DNA of 64,000 nucleotides from Bacteroidales bacterium (GTDB lineage Bacteria > Bacteroidota > Bacteroidia > Bacteroidales > Muribaculaceae), in the NCBI GenBank assembly GCA_014800525.1, contig JAAVFV010000047.1:1-64000 (forward strand), given 5' to 3'. Position numbers and translations under genes: made by a program. The notes beneath the pieces were generated by a model. The model did no database searches, was not told the origin of the DNA, and was given only the letters and a program-made list of their open reading frames with translations. This document shows, piece after piece, positions 20,486 to 29,574 of the stretch. How positions within the stretch are numbered: the stretch's first letter is position 1; each line of letters begins with the position of its first letter.

Positions 20486-20646
20486 CCTGTAAGATTCTAT
20501 CTTATTCTATAAGATGCTATCCTATTGTAGTAAAGGGCCAAAGTCTGATTATTATATCAGAGTATTAAATCAGATTATATTACCGTTTACTTTCGGGTTA
20601 ATATCAATACCTAATTATCTATGCGACTGACTCGCAGTCGGCTTTT

Positions 20647-21375
20647 CTATCTGTCACTATTCTTGGATTCCTCCTGGTCGGGCCATTCCAGTGGATCGGT
20701 CTCTATCTTATGAAGAGCATCCTCAATTGAGAGACATTCTTCGACTCTGATTCCTCCCACACGGGTGCGCCGAAGTCCGGTAAGATGAGCTCCTGAGCCC
20801 AGGGCCACTCCTATATCCCTGGCAAGTGCCCTGATATATGTACCTTTGCTGCATACTATCCTGAGCACCAACCGGTCGGCATCCAGACTCATTAATTCGA
20901 GTTCCGAGATTTCGAGCGGCTTAGCCTTCAATTCCACCTCCTCTCCTTTACGGGCAAACTTATAGGCTCGCTTTCCATCCACCTTCACCGCGGAAAATAC
21001 AGGAGGCACCTGCATCACCTTTCCTCGGAACGACGGAAGGACACTCTCCACCATCTCACGGTCTATATGCTCCCAAGGATAAGTGGCATCCACTTCCGTC
21101 TCCAGATCAAAGCTTGGTGTTGTGGCGCCGAGACGGAGTTCGGCCACATATTCCTTACTACCGTTCTGTAATTCTTCGATCTGGCGCGTGGCTCGTCCGG
21201 TGCAGACAATCAGCACCCCGGTAGCCAATGGATCAAGTGTACCCGCATGGCCCACCTTGAATTTCTTAAGGCCTAACCTTCGCTGTATAGCCCCGCGCAA
21301 GCGTTTCACTGCATCAAAAGAAGTCCAGTGCAGGGGTTTATCGATTCCGATGATTTCTCCGCTGATAAGATCCAT
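20647..21375 (-). CDS. truB: tRNA pseudouridine(55) synthase
   Basis: IDKPLHWTSFD, KVGHAGTLDPLATGVL. Start moved from 21480 to the internal MDLISGE at 21375 to avoid overlapping uppP. Confidence 0.93.
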   Translation of the reverse strand: MDLISGEIIGIDKPLHWTSFDAVKRLRGAIQRRLGLKKFKVGHAGTLDPLATGVLIVCTGRATRQIEELQNGSKEYVAELRLGATTPSFDLETEVDATYPWEHIDREMVESVLPSFRGKVMQVPPVFSAVKVDGKRAYKFARKGEEVELKAKPLEISELELMSLDADRLVLRIVCSKGTYIRALARDIGVALGSGAHLTGLRRTRVGGIRVEECLSIEDALHKIETDPLEWPDQEESKNSDR

Positions 21376-21392
21376 TCCTTTAAGTTTAAGTA

Positions 21393-22244
21393 TTACCAGA
21401 AGATACAGAGCAAACCGACAAGCACGCAATAGATTGCAAAATACACCAGTTTGCCTTTCTTCACCAGATTGATCATCCATTTACATGCCAGACATCCTAC
21501 CGTGAAGGCTGCCACAAATCCGATCATCAGAGCGCCAAGGCCAATCTCCGAGGTCTGCGCCCCGGAATCGGGTGAGATCATATCTTTCAATCCCAACAAA
21601 GCCTCTCCAAGAATCGGAATAATCACCATCAGGAATGAGAACTGGGCCATCTGATCGCGACGGTCGCCGAGAATGATACCTGTGGCTATGGTGGTGCCCG
21701 AACGGCTCAGGCCCGGCAACACAGCCAATGCCTGCGCACATCCGATGATGAACGCATCCCACCAAGTGATATCATGTCCTTTGGAGGCAGCCACTACCTT
21801 CCCTCCCTCAGGGCCTGATATCCCGCGCGCAGCACGTAGATCCGACAGATGAGCGAATGTGAGGAGGAACGCCGTGATACATAGACACGTGCCCACCAAC
21901 TTCAGATTTCCTTCAAAGAAACTTTCCACCACATCCTTGAAACAGAACCCCACTATCGCTATCGGAATACACGATATCAGTATCTTGCAGACATAATAGA
22001 AGTCGGCATCCCTTCGGAAGGTAAAGAAACTCGCACAAAGCCGGCGGAACAGAGGCCATAACACCAGGAGCGTACTGCATACAGTGGCTGCGTGAAGAAC
22101 GACATCAAATTGTATGGCGACATCCGACGGAAGATCCACACCCAATATCTGACGGAAAATCTCAAGATGGCCACTCGAGCTAACAGGTAAATATTCTGTA
22201 AGACCCTGGATGATTCCCAGAATCAACGCATCTAACCATTCCAT
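21393..22244 (-). CDS. uppP: Undecaprenyl-diphosphatase
   Basis: GIIQGLTEYLPVSSSGHLEI, LPGLSRSGTTIATG. Confidence 0.95.
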   Translation of the reverse strand: MEWLDALILGIIQGLTEYLPVSSSGHLEIFRQILGVDLPSDVAIQFDVVLHAATVCSTLLVLWPLFRRLCASFFTFRRDADFYYVCKILISCIPIAIVGFCFKDVVESFFEGNLKLVGTCLCITAFLLTFAHLSDLRAARGISGPEGGKVVAASKGHDITWWDAFIIGCAQALAVLPGLSRSGTTIATGIILGDRRDQMAQFSFLMVIIPILGEALLGLKDMISPDSGAQTSEIGLGALMIGFVAAFTVGCLACKWMINLVKKGKLVYFAIYCVLVGLLCIFW

Positions 22245-22583
22245 TTATTTCTTCTCTTTCGTCTTAGGAGTATATATTATGGCGAAGGCCATTAAGAGGA
22301 ATCCGAGGAATGCCAGAAGCGGGCCGACCACAATCCGACGCGTACTGAAAATCTCGGGATTGAATGCCTGTGGATCCGCACTCTGACCACCGCTCATCAG
22401 AAGAAACCCAATGATGATTAGCGCTATACATCCCGCCATCATATAGAAGTTGACACGTGTGAATGGCCTTGTATCCTCAGTTTCCTCTGCCTGACGTACG
22501 CCTGTCGGGGTCTCCACCTTCTGCGTCTCGCTGCTTCGGATTGATTCAAGCACCGACTTCTTTTTCGATGTGCTAATTCCCAT
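22245..22583 (-). CDS. DUF3098-family two-TM protein
   Basis: GFLLMSGGQSADPQAFNPEIFSTRRIVVGPLLAFLGFLLMAFAI. Confidence 0.82.
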   Translation of the reverse strand: MGISTSKKKSVLESIRSSETQKVETPTGVRQAEETEDTRPFTRVNFYMMAGCIALIIIGFLLMSGGQSADPQAFNPEIFSTRRIVVGPLLAFLGFLLMAFAIIYTPKTKEKK

Positions 22584-22665
22584 TAATCTTATATTTGGAT
22601 TTTATTTATTTTATTCTTTGCTTTTCCGGCTTCTTCTCTTAAAAGAAACCCTTGACTCATCACCC

Positions 22666-23613
22666 TTATTTAAAAAGTTCGTCGTAATCTTTACGGAGGT
22701 ATTTCACGGCCGACAGCCACGCGGCGGCTGCGCATATCAGCATCCCGACCAACACCAATCCACCGGCTATAATCCCGAATTCCTCCCATCCTAAGGCATT
22801 GCTTAGTTCATGAAACCCTACTCCGGGAGCAAACGCCAGTCCGGTAGCCAGGATTCCCGAGGCTAACAGTCCGGCCACAAGGCCGCAACTGAGATTATTC
22901 ATCACAATCGGGCGCCGTATATAGGAGTTTGTGGCTCCGACAAGCTTCATTGTATGGATTGTGAATCGGCGGGAATATATTGCCAGATGGACCGTATTAT
23001 TAATCAGTACAAATGAAATCACCACCATGACGATTGCGATAGTCCCGAGCAGTCCGGTGAGACGGGAGATAGTCCGGTCTATCGATTCCACAATTCGTGT
23101 TTCAGGCGTGGAGACCTCTGCCACTCCGGATTCGGCCTTTAGCTGCTCGCAGATTTTCTTTATCGAATCGGGTTCCGTATACTCCGAACGCAAGGTAAAC
23201 TCCACTTCCGGACTCAATGGATTCACTCCGAAAAGGGTCTCCAGATTCTCTCCGGTATCCCGTGTCCAGTTTTCCAAGGCTTCCTCCTTGCTTATATACC
23301 GGGTCTTGAGGGAATAGGGTGCTTTCTGGATTTGTGCAGCCAAGGTCTGTGCCCTGGCATTCGTTACGCTATCTCCCATCACCACACTAAGCTCTATTTG
23401 CTCCCGAAGACGACGCGTCTCTTTATTTGCGCCGACCCATACCATGGCGATTATTCCCACGAGCAAAAGCACCAAAGTCACGCTGACGATGGTGGTGAAG
23501 TGTGCGGCGATATAGGATATTTTAGCCTCTTTATTTTCTTTCATAGATATCGCGGCTACTCGAGCCGCCTTATTAGTGACTGCAAAGTTAATAAACCGAA
23601 GTCCCCTTGTCAA
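22666..23613 (-). CDS. ftsX: Cell division permease FtsX
   Basis: ABC permease topology, ISKEEALENW, MKLVGATNSYIRRPI; true start is probably the internal MKENKEAK. Confidence 0.87.
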   Translation of the reverse strand: MTRGLRFINFAVTNKAARVAAISMKENKEAKISYIAAHFTTIVSVTLVLLLVGIIAMVWVGANKETRRLREQIELSVVMGDSVTNARAQTLAAQIQKAPYSLKTRYISKEEALENWTRDTGENLETLFGVNPLSPEVEFTLRSEYTEPDSIKKICEQLKAESGVAEVSTPETRIVESIDRTISRLTGLLGTIAIVMVVISFVLINNTVHLAIYSRRFTIHTMKLVGATNSYIRRPIVMNNLSCGLVAGLLASGILATGLAFAPGVGFHELSNALGWEEFGIIAGGLVLVGMLICAAAAWLSAVKYLRKDYDELFK

Positions 23614-23704
23614 GTCTTAACGTTGTTTTTATCGTTTTTTCCTCCATATTTATTAATTTTGTAAGTAGTTTACCCCTCCCCTTGCACACAAAATCCTTTT
23701 TATC

Positions 23705-25024
23705 ATGACAGACAATCAGTTGAATCCGAAAGCCGAATATCATACTCTGGGATGCAAACTCAATTTTGCCGAGACCTCGGAGATTGCTAAGATCCTCGCC
23801 GAGCGCGGTATAGTACGCGCCACTAAGGGTGACCGCCCCGATATCGTGGTGATCAACACTTGCTCTGTCACTGAAACCGCCGATAAGAAGGGACGCCAAC
23901 TCATCCGACGGCTCGCTTCCCGATGGCCGGAGGCCACCATAGTGGTCACCGGTTGTTATGCCCAGTTGAAGCCGGCTGAAATCATGGATATTCCCGGGGT
24001 CGATATTGTGCTGGGCTCTAATGAAAAGCTTAAGGCCGCCGAGTTTATCGACCAATGGCTCTCCGACCGTAAACCCATCTGTGAGGTTACGGCTCCAATG
24101 GAGATCCGCAATTTCCAACCCTCCTGCGAGCGTGGCGACCGCACCCGCTATTTCCTAAAGGTCCAGGATGGATGCGATTATTTCTGCACCTATTGCACGA
24201 TTCCATACGCACGCGGTCGCTCCCGTTCCGGTCTGATTGCTGACTTAACCGCCCAGGCACGTCATGCGGCCGGGGAGGGTGGCCGTGAAATTGTCATTAC
24301 GGGTGTCAATATCGGTGAGTTCGGCAATGATAACGGCCAGTCGTTTCTCGAACTACTCAAGAGTCTCGATAGTGTGGACGGTATAAGTCGTTACCGTATA
24401 TCCTCTATCGAACCCAACCTGATTACGGAAGAGATTATCGATTGGATTGCCACGGAGGCTCGCGCATTCATGCCACATTTCCATATCCCGTTACAAGCCG
24501 GGTCGGATACGGTACTCAAGCTTATGAATCGTCGGTATGACACTGATCTCTTCCGCTCTCGTATTGAATATATCCGTCAACGAATTCCCGATGCTTTCAT
24601 CGGAATCGATATCATTGCCGGTGCGCGGGGTGAAACTCCGGAGGAATGGCAGAAGTCAATTGATTTCGTAGCCTCCCTGCCGGTAGATAAACTCCATGTA
24701 TTCCCTTATTCGGAACGTCCCGGAACGTCGGCCCTCCATATAGCCCATAAGGTGAGTCAGGAGGAAAAGCATCGTCGGGTGGCACGGTTGACCCGCCTAT
24801 CCGACCTTAAGCTTGAGGAATATATGAAGGAGAGAATCGGACGCGAATACGACGTCCTTTGGGAACATCCGGTTGGAGATTCCAAACGTATGCATGGTTT
24901 CACGCCCAATTATCTTCGCGTGTCGGCGCCGCTGCAACCCGAGTTGCTCAACACTATCTCCCGCGTGCGCCTCGATGCGATTGATCCCGAAGAGCCGGAT
25001 ACTTTCCAGGTCACACTATTATAA
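23705..25024 (+). CDS. mtaB: tRNA threonylcarbamoyladenosine methylthiotransferase MtaB
   Basis: TLGCKLNFAETSEIA, radical-SAM CDYFCTYCTIPYARGRSRS. Confidence 0.9.
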   Translation: MTDNQLNPKAEYHTLGCKLNFAETSEIAKILAERGIVRATKGDRPDIVVINTCSVTETADKKGRQLIRRLASRWPEATIVVTGCYAQLKPAEIMDIPGVDIVLGSNEKLKAAEFIDQWLSDRKPICEVTAPMEIRNFQPSCERGDRTRYFLKVQDGCDYFCTYCTIPYARGRSRSGLIADLTAQARHAAGEGGREIVITGVNIGEFGNDNGQSFLELLKSLDSVDGISRYRISSIEPNLITEEIIDWIATEARAFMPHFHIPLQAGSDTVLKLMNRRYDTDLFRSRIEYIRQRIPDAFIGIDIIAGARGETPEEWQKSIDFVASLPVDKLHVFPYSERPGTSALHIAHKVSQEEKHRRVARLTRLSDLKLEEYMKERIGREYDVLWEHPVGDSKRMHGFTPNYLRVSAPLQPELLNTISRVRLDAIDPEEPDTFQVTLL

Positions 25025-25042
25025 TCCGTTTATAATCCGTTA

Positions 25043-26059
25043 ATGCCTTATAGGATGAAGAAACTTGGAGTCATAATTCTAAACTGGAATGGAATTCGCC
25101 TTCTAAAGGAATTCCTCCCTATTGCCTCACGCTATACCGAAGGCGATGAGGTCGATCTTATAGTGGCTGATAACGGGTCGACGGATGATTCTGTGGAATG
25201 GATTTCCAAAAACCATCCCGAAGTGCGTGTTATCCGCCTCGACCGGAACTATGGTTTCGCCGAAGGATATAACCGGGCCATTGAGATGGCTGATTATCCC
25301 TATATCACGCTCCTGAACTCCGATGTGGAGGTCACTCCCGGTTGGTGGCAGCCTCTTCTTCTGTTTATGGAATCCCACCCTGAGGTGGGTGCCATCCAGC
25401 CTAAGATATTGTCGTATACCCACCGCAATAAGTTTGAATATGCCGGAGCGGCGGGTGGTTTTCTGGATTCGTTCGGTTATCCGTTTTGCCGTGGGCGTCT
25501 TTTCGATTGTGTAGAAGAGGATAAGGGCCAGTATGATAATAGTTCGCCCGATATTACCTGGGCCTCGGGAGCCTGTATGACCGTGCGCCGCGATTTATAT
25601 CTCGAGTTAGGAGGTCTCGATGCCGCTTTCTTCGCTCATATGGAAGAGATCGACCTCTGTTGCCGGATGCTCAATGCCGGTGCCCGTGTCTGCTTCGTCT
25701 CCGATACTAAGGTATACCATGTTGGTGGGGCATCCCTTAAACAGGGGAATCCTCAGAAAACATATCTGAACTTCCGTAACAACCTTTTGTTGCTACATAA
25801 GAATCTACCGCCTGCCAAAGGGCGTAAAAAGCTGTTTATACGTCGGCTCATGGACACTCTGGCTTTCCTGATGTTCATCGGCAAACGTGACTGGGGAAAT
25901 GCCAAGGCTATATTGCGCGCCCATCGCGATTTCCGGAAGATGCGTAAAAACTACACCACATTCCCCTCCTCAGATATTCTTTCCTCCCGTCCGGGTGCGG
26001 ATACCAGTATCGTCTGGCAGCATTACGCCCGCAAACGAAATTCAATTCCTCTCCCCTGA
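25043..26059 (+). CDS. Family 2 glycosyltransferase
   Basis: VIILNWNGIRLL, DNGSTDDSVEW, LLNSDVEVTPGW. Confidence 0.88.
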   Translation: MPYRMKKLGVIILNWNGIRLLKEFLPIASRYTEGDEVDLIVADNGSTDDSVEWISKNHPEVRVIRLDRNYGFAEGYNRAIEMADYPYITLLNSDVEVTPGWWQPLLLFMESHPEVGAIQPKILSYTHRNKFEYAGAAGGFLDSFGYPFCRGRLFDCVEEDKGQYDNSSPDITWASGACMTVRRDLYLELGGLDAAFFAHMEEIDLCCRMLNAGARVCFVSDTKVYHVGGASLKQGNPQKTYLNFRNNLLLLHKNLPPAKGRKKLFIRRLMDTLAFLMFIGKRDWGNAKAILRAHRDFRKMRKNYTTFPSSDILSSRPGADTSIVWQHYARKRNSIPLP

Positions 26060-26152
26060 TTTCCCCTCTCCTCACTCCTTACTCCTCACTCCTCACTTCC
26101 CTCTCCCTCACAATTACCAATTAATCAGATTAATCCCTCAATTTAGAAATAT

Positions 26153-26932
26153 ATGCGTCCCCTTATTCTTGTTTCAAACGACGATAGTATCCATGCCTCC
26201 GGAGTTCATGCTTTGATAGATCGTCTCGTTAAGTTCGGTGATGTCTATGCCGTATGTCCTGATGCGCCTCGCTCCGGCCAGTCGATGGCCATCACCGTAT
26301 CCGAACCTCTGTTCCTTATCCCGCAGCCCGACTATAATGGGGCCAGGATGTATAAGGTGAGCGGAACTCCGGTGGATTGTATCAAACTCGCTATCCATCA
26401 TGTCGTGCCCCGTCGTCCCGATATCATTGTCACAGGTATAAACCATGGGTCGAATGCCTCAATCAATGTGCTATATTCAGGCACTATGGGTGCGGCCATG
26501 GAAGGTTGCGCTTTCGGTGTGCCTTCTGTGGGTTTCTCTCTGACCGATCATGCCGAGGATGCCGATTTCAGCCAGTGCGATCCTGTGGTAGACCATATTG
26601 TGGAGGCAGTTCTTAAGAATGGTCTGCCCCAGGGAGTGTGTCTGAATGTGAATATGCCTTCAATCGGCCATCCGGTGACGGAACTTCGCGCTGCTGTCGG
26701 TTGTCGCGCTCATTGGACTGAGGAATACCGCGAATACACCGATCCTCACGGCCGTAAGTTCTATTTCCTTACCGGCGATTTCATCAACGATGAGCCTGAA
26801 AATGAATCCACCGACCTCTGGGCTCTCGAGCATGGTTTTGCTTCGGTGGTTCCTGTAGCAGTAGACCGTTCAGAAGAAACCATCCCCACAATCCAATGGC
26901 TCGATGAGGCCTGCCGCGCTTACCGTCCCTGA
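26153..26932 (+). CDS. surE: 5'/3'-nucleotidase SurE
   Basis: ILVSNDDSIHASGV, VSGTPVDCIKLAIHH, GINHGSNASINVLYSGTMGAA. Confidence 0.93.
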   Translation: MRPLILVSNDDSIHASGVHALIDRLVKFGDVYAVCPDAPRSGQSMAITVSEPLFLIPQPDYNGARMYKVSGTPVDCIKLAIHHVVPRRPDIIVTGINHGSNASINVLYSGTMGAAMEGCAFGVPSVGFSLTDHAEDADFSQCDPVVDHIVEAVLKNGLPQGVCLNVNMPSIGHPVTELRAAVGCRAHWTEEYREYTDPHGRKFYFLTGDFINDEPENESTDLWALEHGFASVVPVAVDRSEETIPTIQWLDEACRAYRP

Positions 26933-26942
26933 TTCCCGGCAT

Positions 26943-26974
26943 AAGTAGTTCACATTAATTAATATGAGCTGCTT
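26943..26974. repeat. Solo 32-bp imperfect palindrome related to the termini of the 7489-7775 element
   Basis: AAGTAGTTCACATTAATTAATATGAGCTGCTT. Confidence 0.65.
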
Positions 26975-27010
26975 AGAATCTTGAATACGTAGAATAATTT
27001 CGCTCAACAT

Positions 27011-29476
27011 ATGAAATTGATGCTTTCTGATATCGCTGCGCGTCTCGGACTGCCGACTCCCGGTTCCGACCGTCGCATCACCACTCTCCTCACCGACTCC
27101 CGCTCTCTCGAAAAACCCGATACCACTCTCTTTTTCGCCATCCCCACAAGCGGTAACGATGGGCATCGGTACATCCCCCGGCTTTATACGGCCGGAGTAA
27201 GGAGTTTTGTGGTCAATAGTATCCCTGATTCTCTCAAAAATGCTGAGGATATTGAATGGCTGGTGGTGCCCGATACGGTGGAGGCTCTTCAGAAAGTGGC
27301 TACGCGATCAGATGATTTCAGAGGCACGATTCTTGCTGTGACCGGCTCTCGCGGAAAGACCACTCTTAAGGAATGGATCTTTCAGCTTATGGAACCCCTC
27401 GAGGATATCTCCAGAAGTCCCCGAAGCTATAATTCCCAGATTGGTGTTCCTCTGTCAATGTGGGGAATCCGGCCCTCGGCTTCTCTTGCTGTGATTGAGG
27501 CCGGAATATCGCGTAGTGGGGAAATGAAGATTTTGGCTGATTGTATCCGCCCCGATATTGTGATTCTTACTAATTTGGGTACTCCTCATGCCGATGGATT
27601 CGCTTCCATGGAGGAGAAAGCTGCCGAGAAGGTTCTTCTCGCTGTAAATGCTGATACCGTTATCTATTCCAAAGATGATAAGATTCTGGCTGAGGCTGTC
27701 GAAAATGCGGTAGATCCTCGCCATCTGGTGTCCTGGTCGGCAAAAGGAGCGGAGGCTGATATTGAGATTTCTCTGAGTTCTCCCGATAAAGAAGGGGTCA
27801 CAATCCGCTGGAAATACAAAGACCGCTCCGGTGATTTCCGGATTCCGTTCTCTTCAGAGGCTGACATTCAGAATGCCATCCATGCCCTTGCCTTTATGCT
27901 TATCCGGGGTGTGGATGGAGATATGATTTCCAATCGCTTCGCAACGCTTCATCGCATAGGCACACGACTTAATGTCTCTGAGGGTGTGAATGGATCAAAC
28001 GTTGTGCTCGACCAATATACCTCTGATTTCTCTTCCCTGCGTCCGGCACTTGATTTTGTGCGGCGCCGTCAGACTCCCGACCAACGCCTCACTCTTATTC
28101 TCAGTGATCTGCATCATGAGGATATGAATTCCGCCGAACTTTATGATGCCGTAGCCGCGCTGTGCCGCCGCGCCGGTGTCGACCGTTTCATCGGTGTCGG
28201 GCCGGGCTTGTCGGCCCATGCCGCTTCTTTCGGTCAGCAGGCTTTATTCTTTGAGTCCGTTAAGGAGCTCACTGATAATCTCTCGGCTTCTGATTTCGGG
28301 GAGGAGATTATCCTTCTCAAGGGCTCTCCGGAATACTCATTAGCTCCCGTGGCCGATATGCTGGAGACTCGTCGGCATGAGACTGTGCTGGAGGTGAACC
28401 TTGATGCAATAATTTCCAATTTCAATTATTTCCGTTCTTCTCTTCCGGCCGGAGTCGGGATGGTCTGCATGGTGAAGGCTTTCGGATATGGTGCCGGAAG
28501 CTATGAGATTGCCAAGACTCTTCAGGACTGCGGTGCGGCTTATCTGGCCGTTGCTGTGCTTGATGAGGGTATAGATCTCCGTCGCCGTGGAATCACTATG
28601 CCCATTATGGTGATGAATCCCAAGGTGGCCAGTTATAAGGCTATGTTCTCGGCCCAGCTTGAGCCCGAAATCTATTCTTTCGAGATGCTTGAGGATGTGA
28701 TTAAGGAGGCCCGCAAGAATGGCATTAAGGATTATCCGATTCATATCAAGCTCGATACCGGTATGCATCGGATGGGCTTTATCGGTGAGGAGTTGCCCGG
28801 TCTGATGGAGATTGTGAATACGGCTCCCGAGATTGAGGTGCGGTCGGTATTCTCTCATCTTGCCACAGCCGATTGCCCCGACATGGACGACTACACGGAA
28901 CTCCAGCTCTCCCGCTTCAGGGAATATACTGATTATATCCGCGACAATTATCCTAAGCCGGTGATGCGGCATGTATTGAATTCCGCCGGTATATTGCGCT
29001 TTCCGGAAAATCATTATGAGATGGTCCGTCTTGGAATTGGTCTTTACGGTGCCAATACTCTTCCTCCTGAAATGGAGAAACCCTTAGCTGTAGTGTCCAC
29101 TCTGCGTACACATATCTTTGCCATACGCGAGTATGAGGCCGGTGAGAGCATTGGCTATGGTCGACGTTCGATTCTTAACCGCCGCTCCCGCATCGCCACC
29201 ATCCCGATAGGGTATGCCGATGGAATGAATCGTCACTTCGGGCGCGGTAACGTCTCCGTAATGGTGAATGGACAATGGGCCCCGACCATAGGTAATATCT
29301 GCATGGACGCTTGCATGATTGATGTCACGGATGTGCCGTGTGAGATCGGCGACAGCGTGGAGATCTTCGGATCCTCCGCTCCCGTCCAGCGTCTTGCCGA
29401 TGCCCTCGACACCATCCCCTACGAGATTCTGACATCAGTATCACCCCGTGTAAAACGCATCTATTACCGAGAATAA
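27011..29476 (+). CDS. MurF-alanine racemase bifunctional fusion
   Basis: N-terminal Mur ligase (VTGSRGKTTLKEW); C-terminal Alr (MVCMVKAFGYGAGSYEIAK, IPIGYADGMNR, GNICMDACMIDVT). Confidence 0.93.
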   Translation: MKLMLSDIAARLGLPTPGSDRRITTLLTDSRSLEKPDTTLFFAIPTSGNDGHRYIPRLYTAGVRSFVVNSIPDSLKNAEDIEWLVVPDTVEALQKVATRSDDFRGTILAVTGSRGKTTLKEWIFQLMEPLEDISRSPRSYNSQIGVPLSMWGIRPSASLAVIEAGISRSGEMKILADCIRPDIVILTNLGTPHADGFASMEEKAAEKVLLAVNADTVIYSKDDKILAEAVENAVDPRHLVSWSAKGAEADIEISLSSPDKEGVTIRWKYKDRSGDFRIPFSSEADIQNAIHALAFMLIRGVDGDMISNRFATLHRIGTRLNVSEGVNGSNVVLDQYTSDFSSLRPALDFVRRRQTPDQRLTLILSDLHHEDMNSAELYDAVAALCRRAGVDRFIGVGPGLSAHAASFGQQALFFESVKELTDNLSASDFGEEIILLKGSPEYSLAPVADMLETRRHETVLEVNLDAIISNFNYFRSSLPAGVGMVCMVKAFGYGAGSYEIAKTLQDCGAAYLAVAVLDEGIDLRRRGITMPIMVMNPKVASYKAMFSAQLEPEIYSFEMLEDVIKEARKNGIKDYPIHIKLDTGMHRMGFIGEELPGLMEIVNTAPEIEVRSVFSHLATADCPDMDDYTELQLSRFREYTDYIRDNYPKPVMRHVLNSAGILRFPENHYEMVRLGIGLYGANTLPPEMEKPLAVVSTLRTHIFAIREYEAGESIGYGRRSILNRRSRIATIPIGYADGMNRHFGRGNVSVMVNGQWAPTIGNICMDACMIDVTDVPCEIGDSVEIFGSSAPVQRLADALDTIPYEILTSVSPRVKRIYYRE

Positions 29477-29574
29477 GCCCCACTCTTAGATCAGATATAA
29501 ATTAAATTTGAACGCTGACTTATATAATAGGATCGATTCCATTTGTTGGATTCGACCCTTAGTTTGGTGTAGGA

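Noticed and set aside
27011-29476. MurF-Alr fusion as a novelty
   Set aside because: Looks unusual, but this fusion is known in Bacteroidetes.
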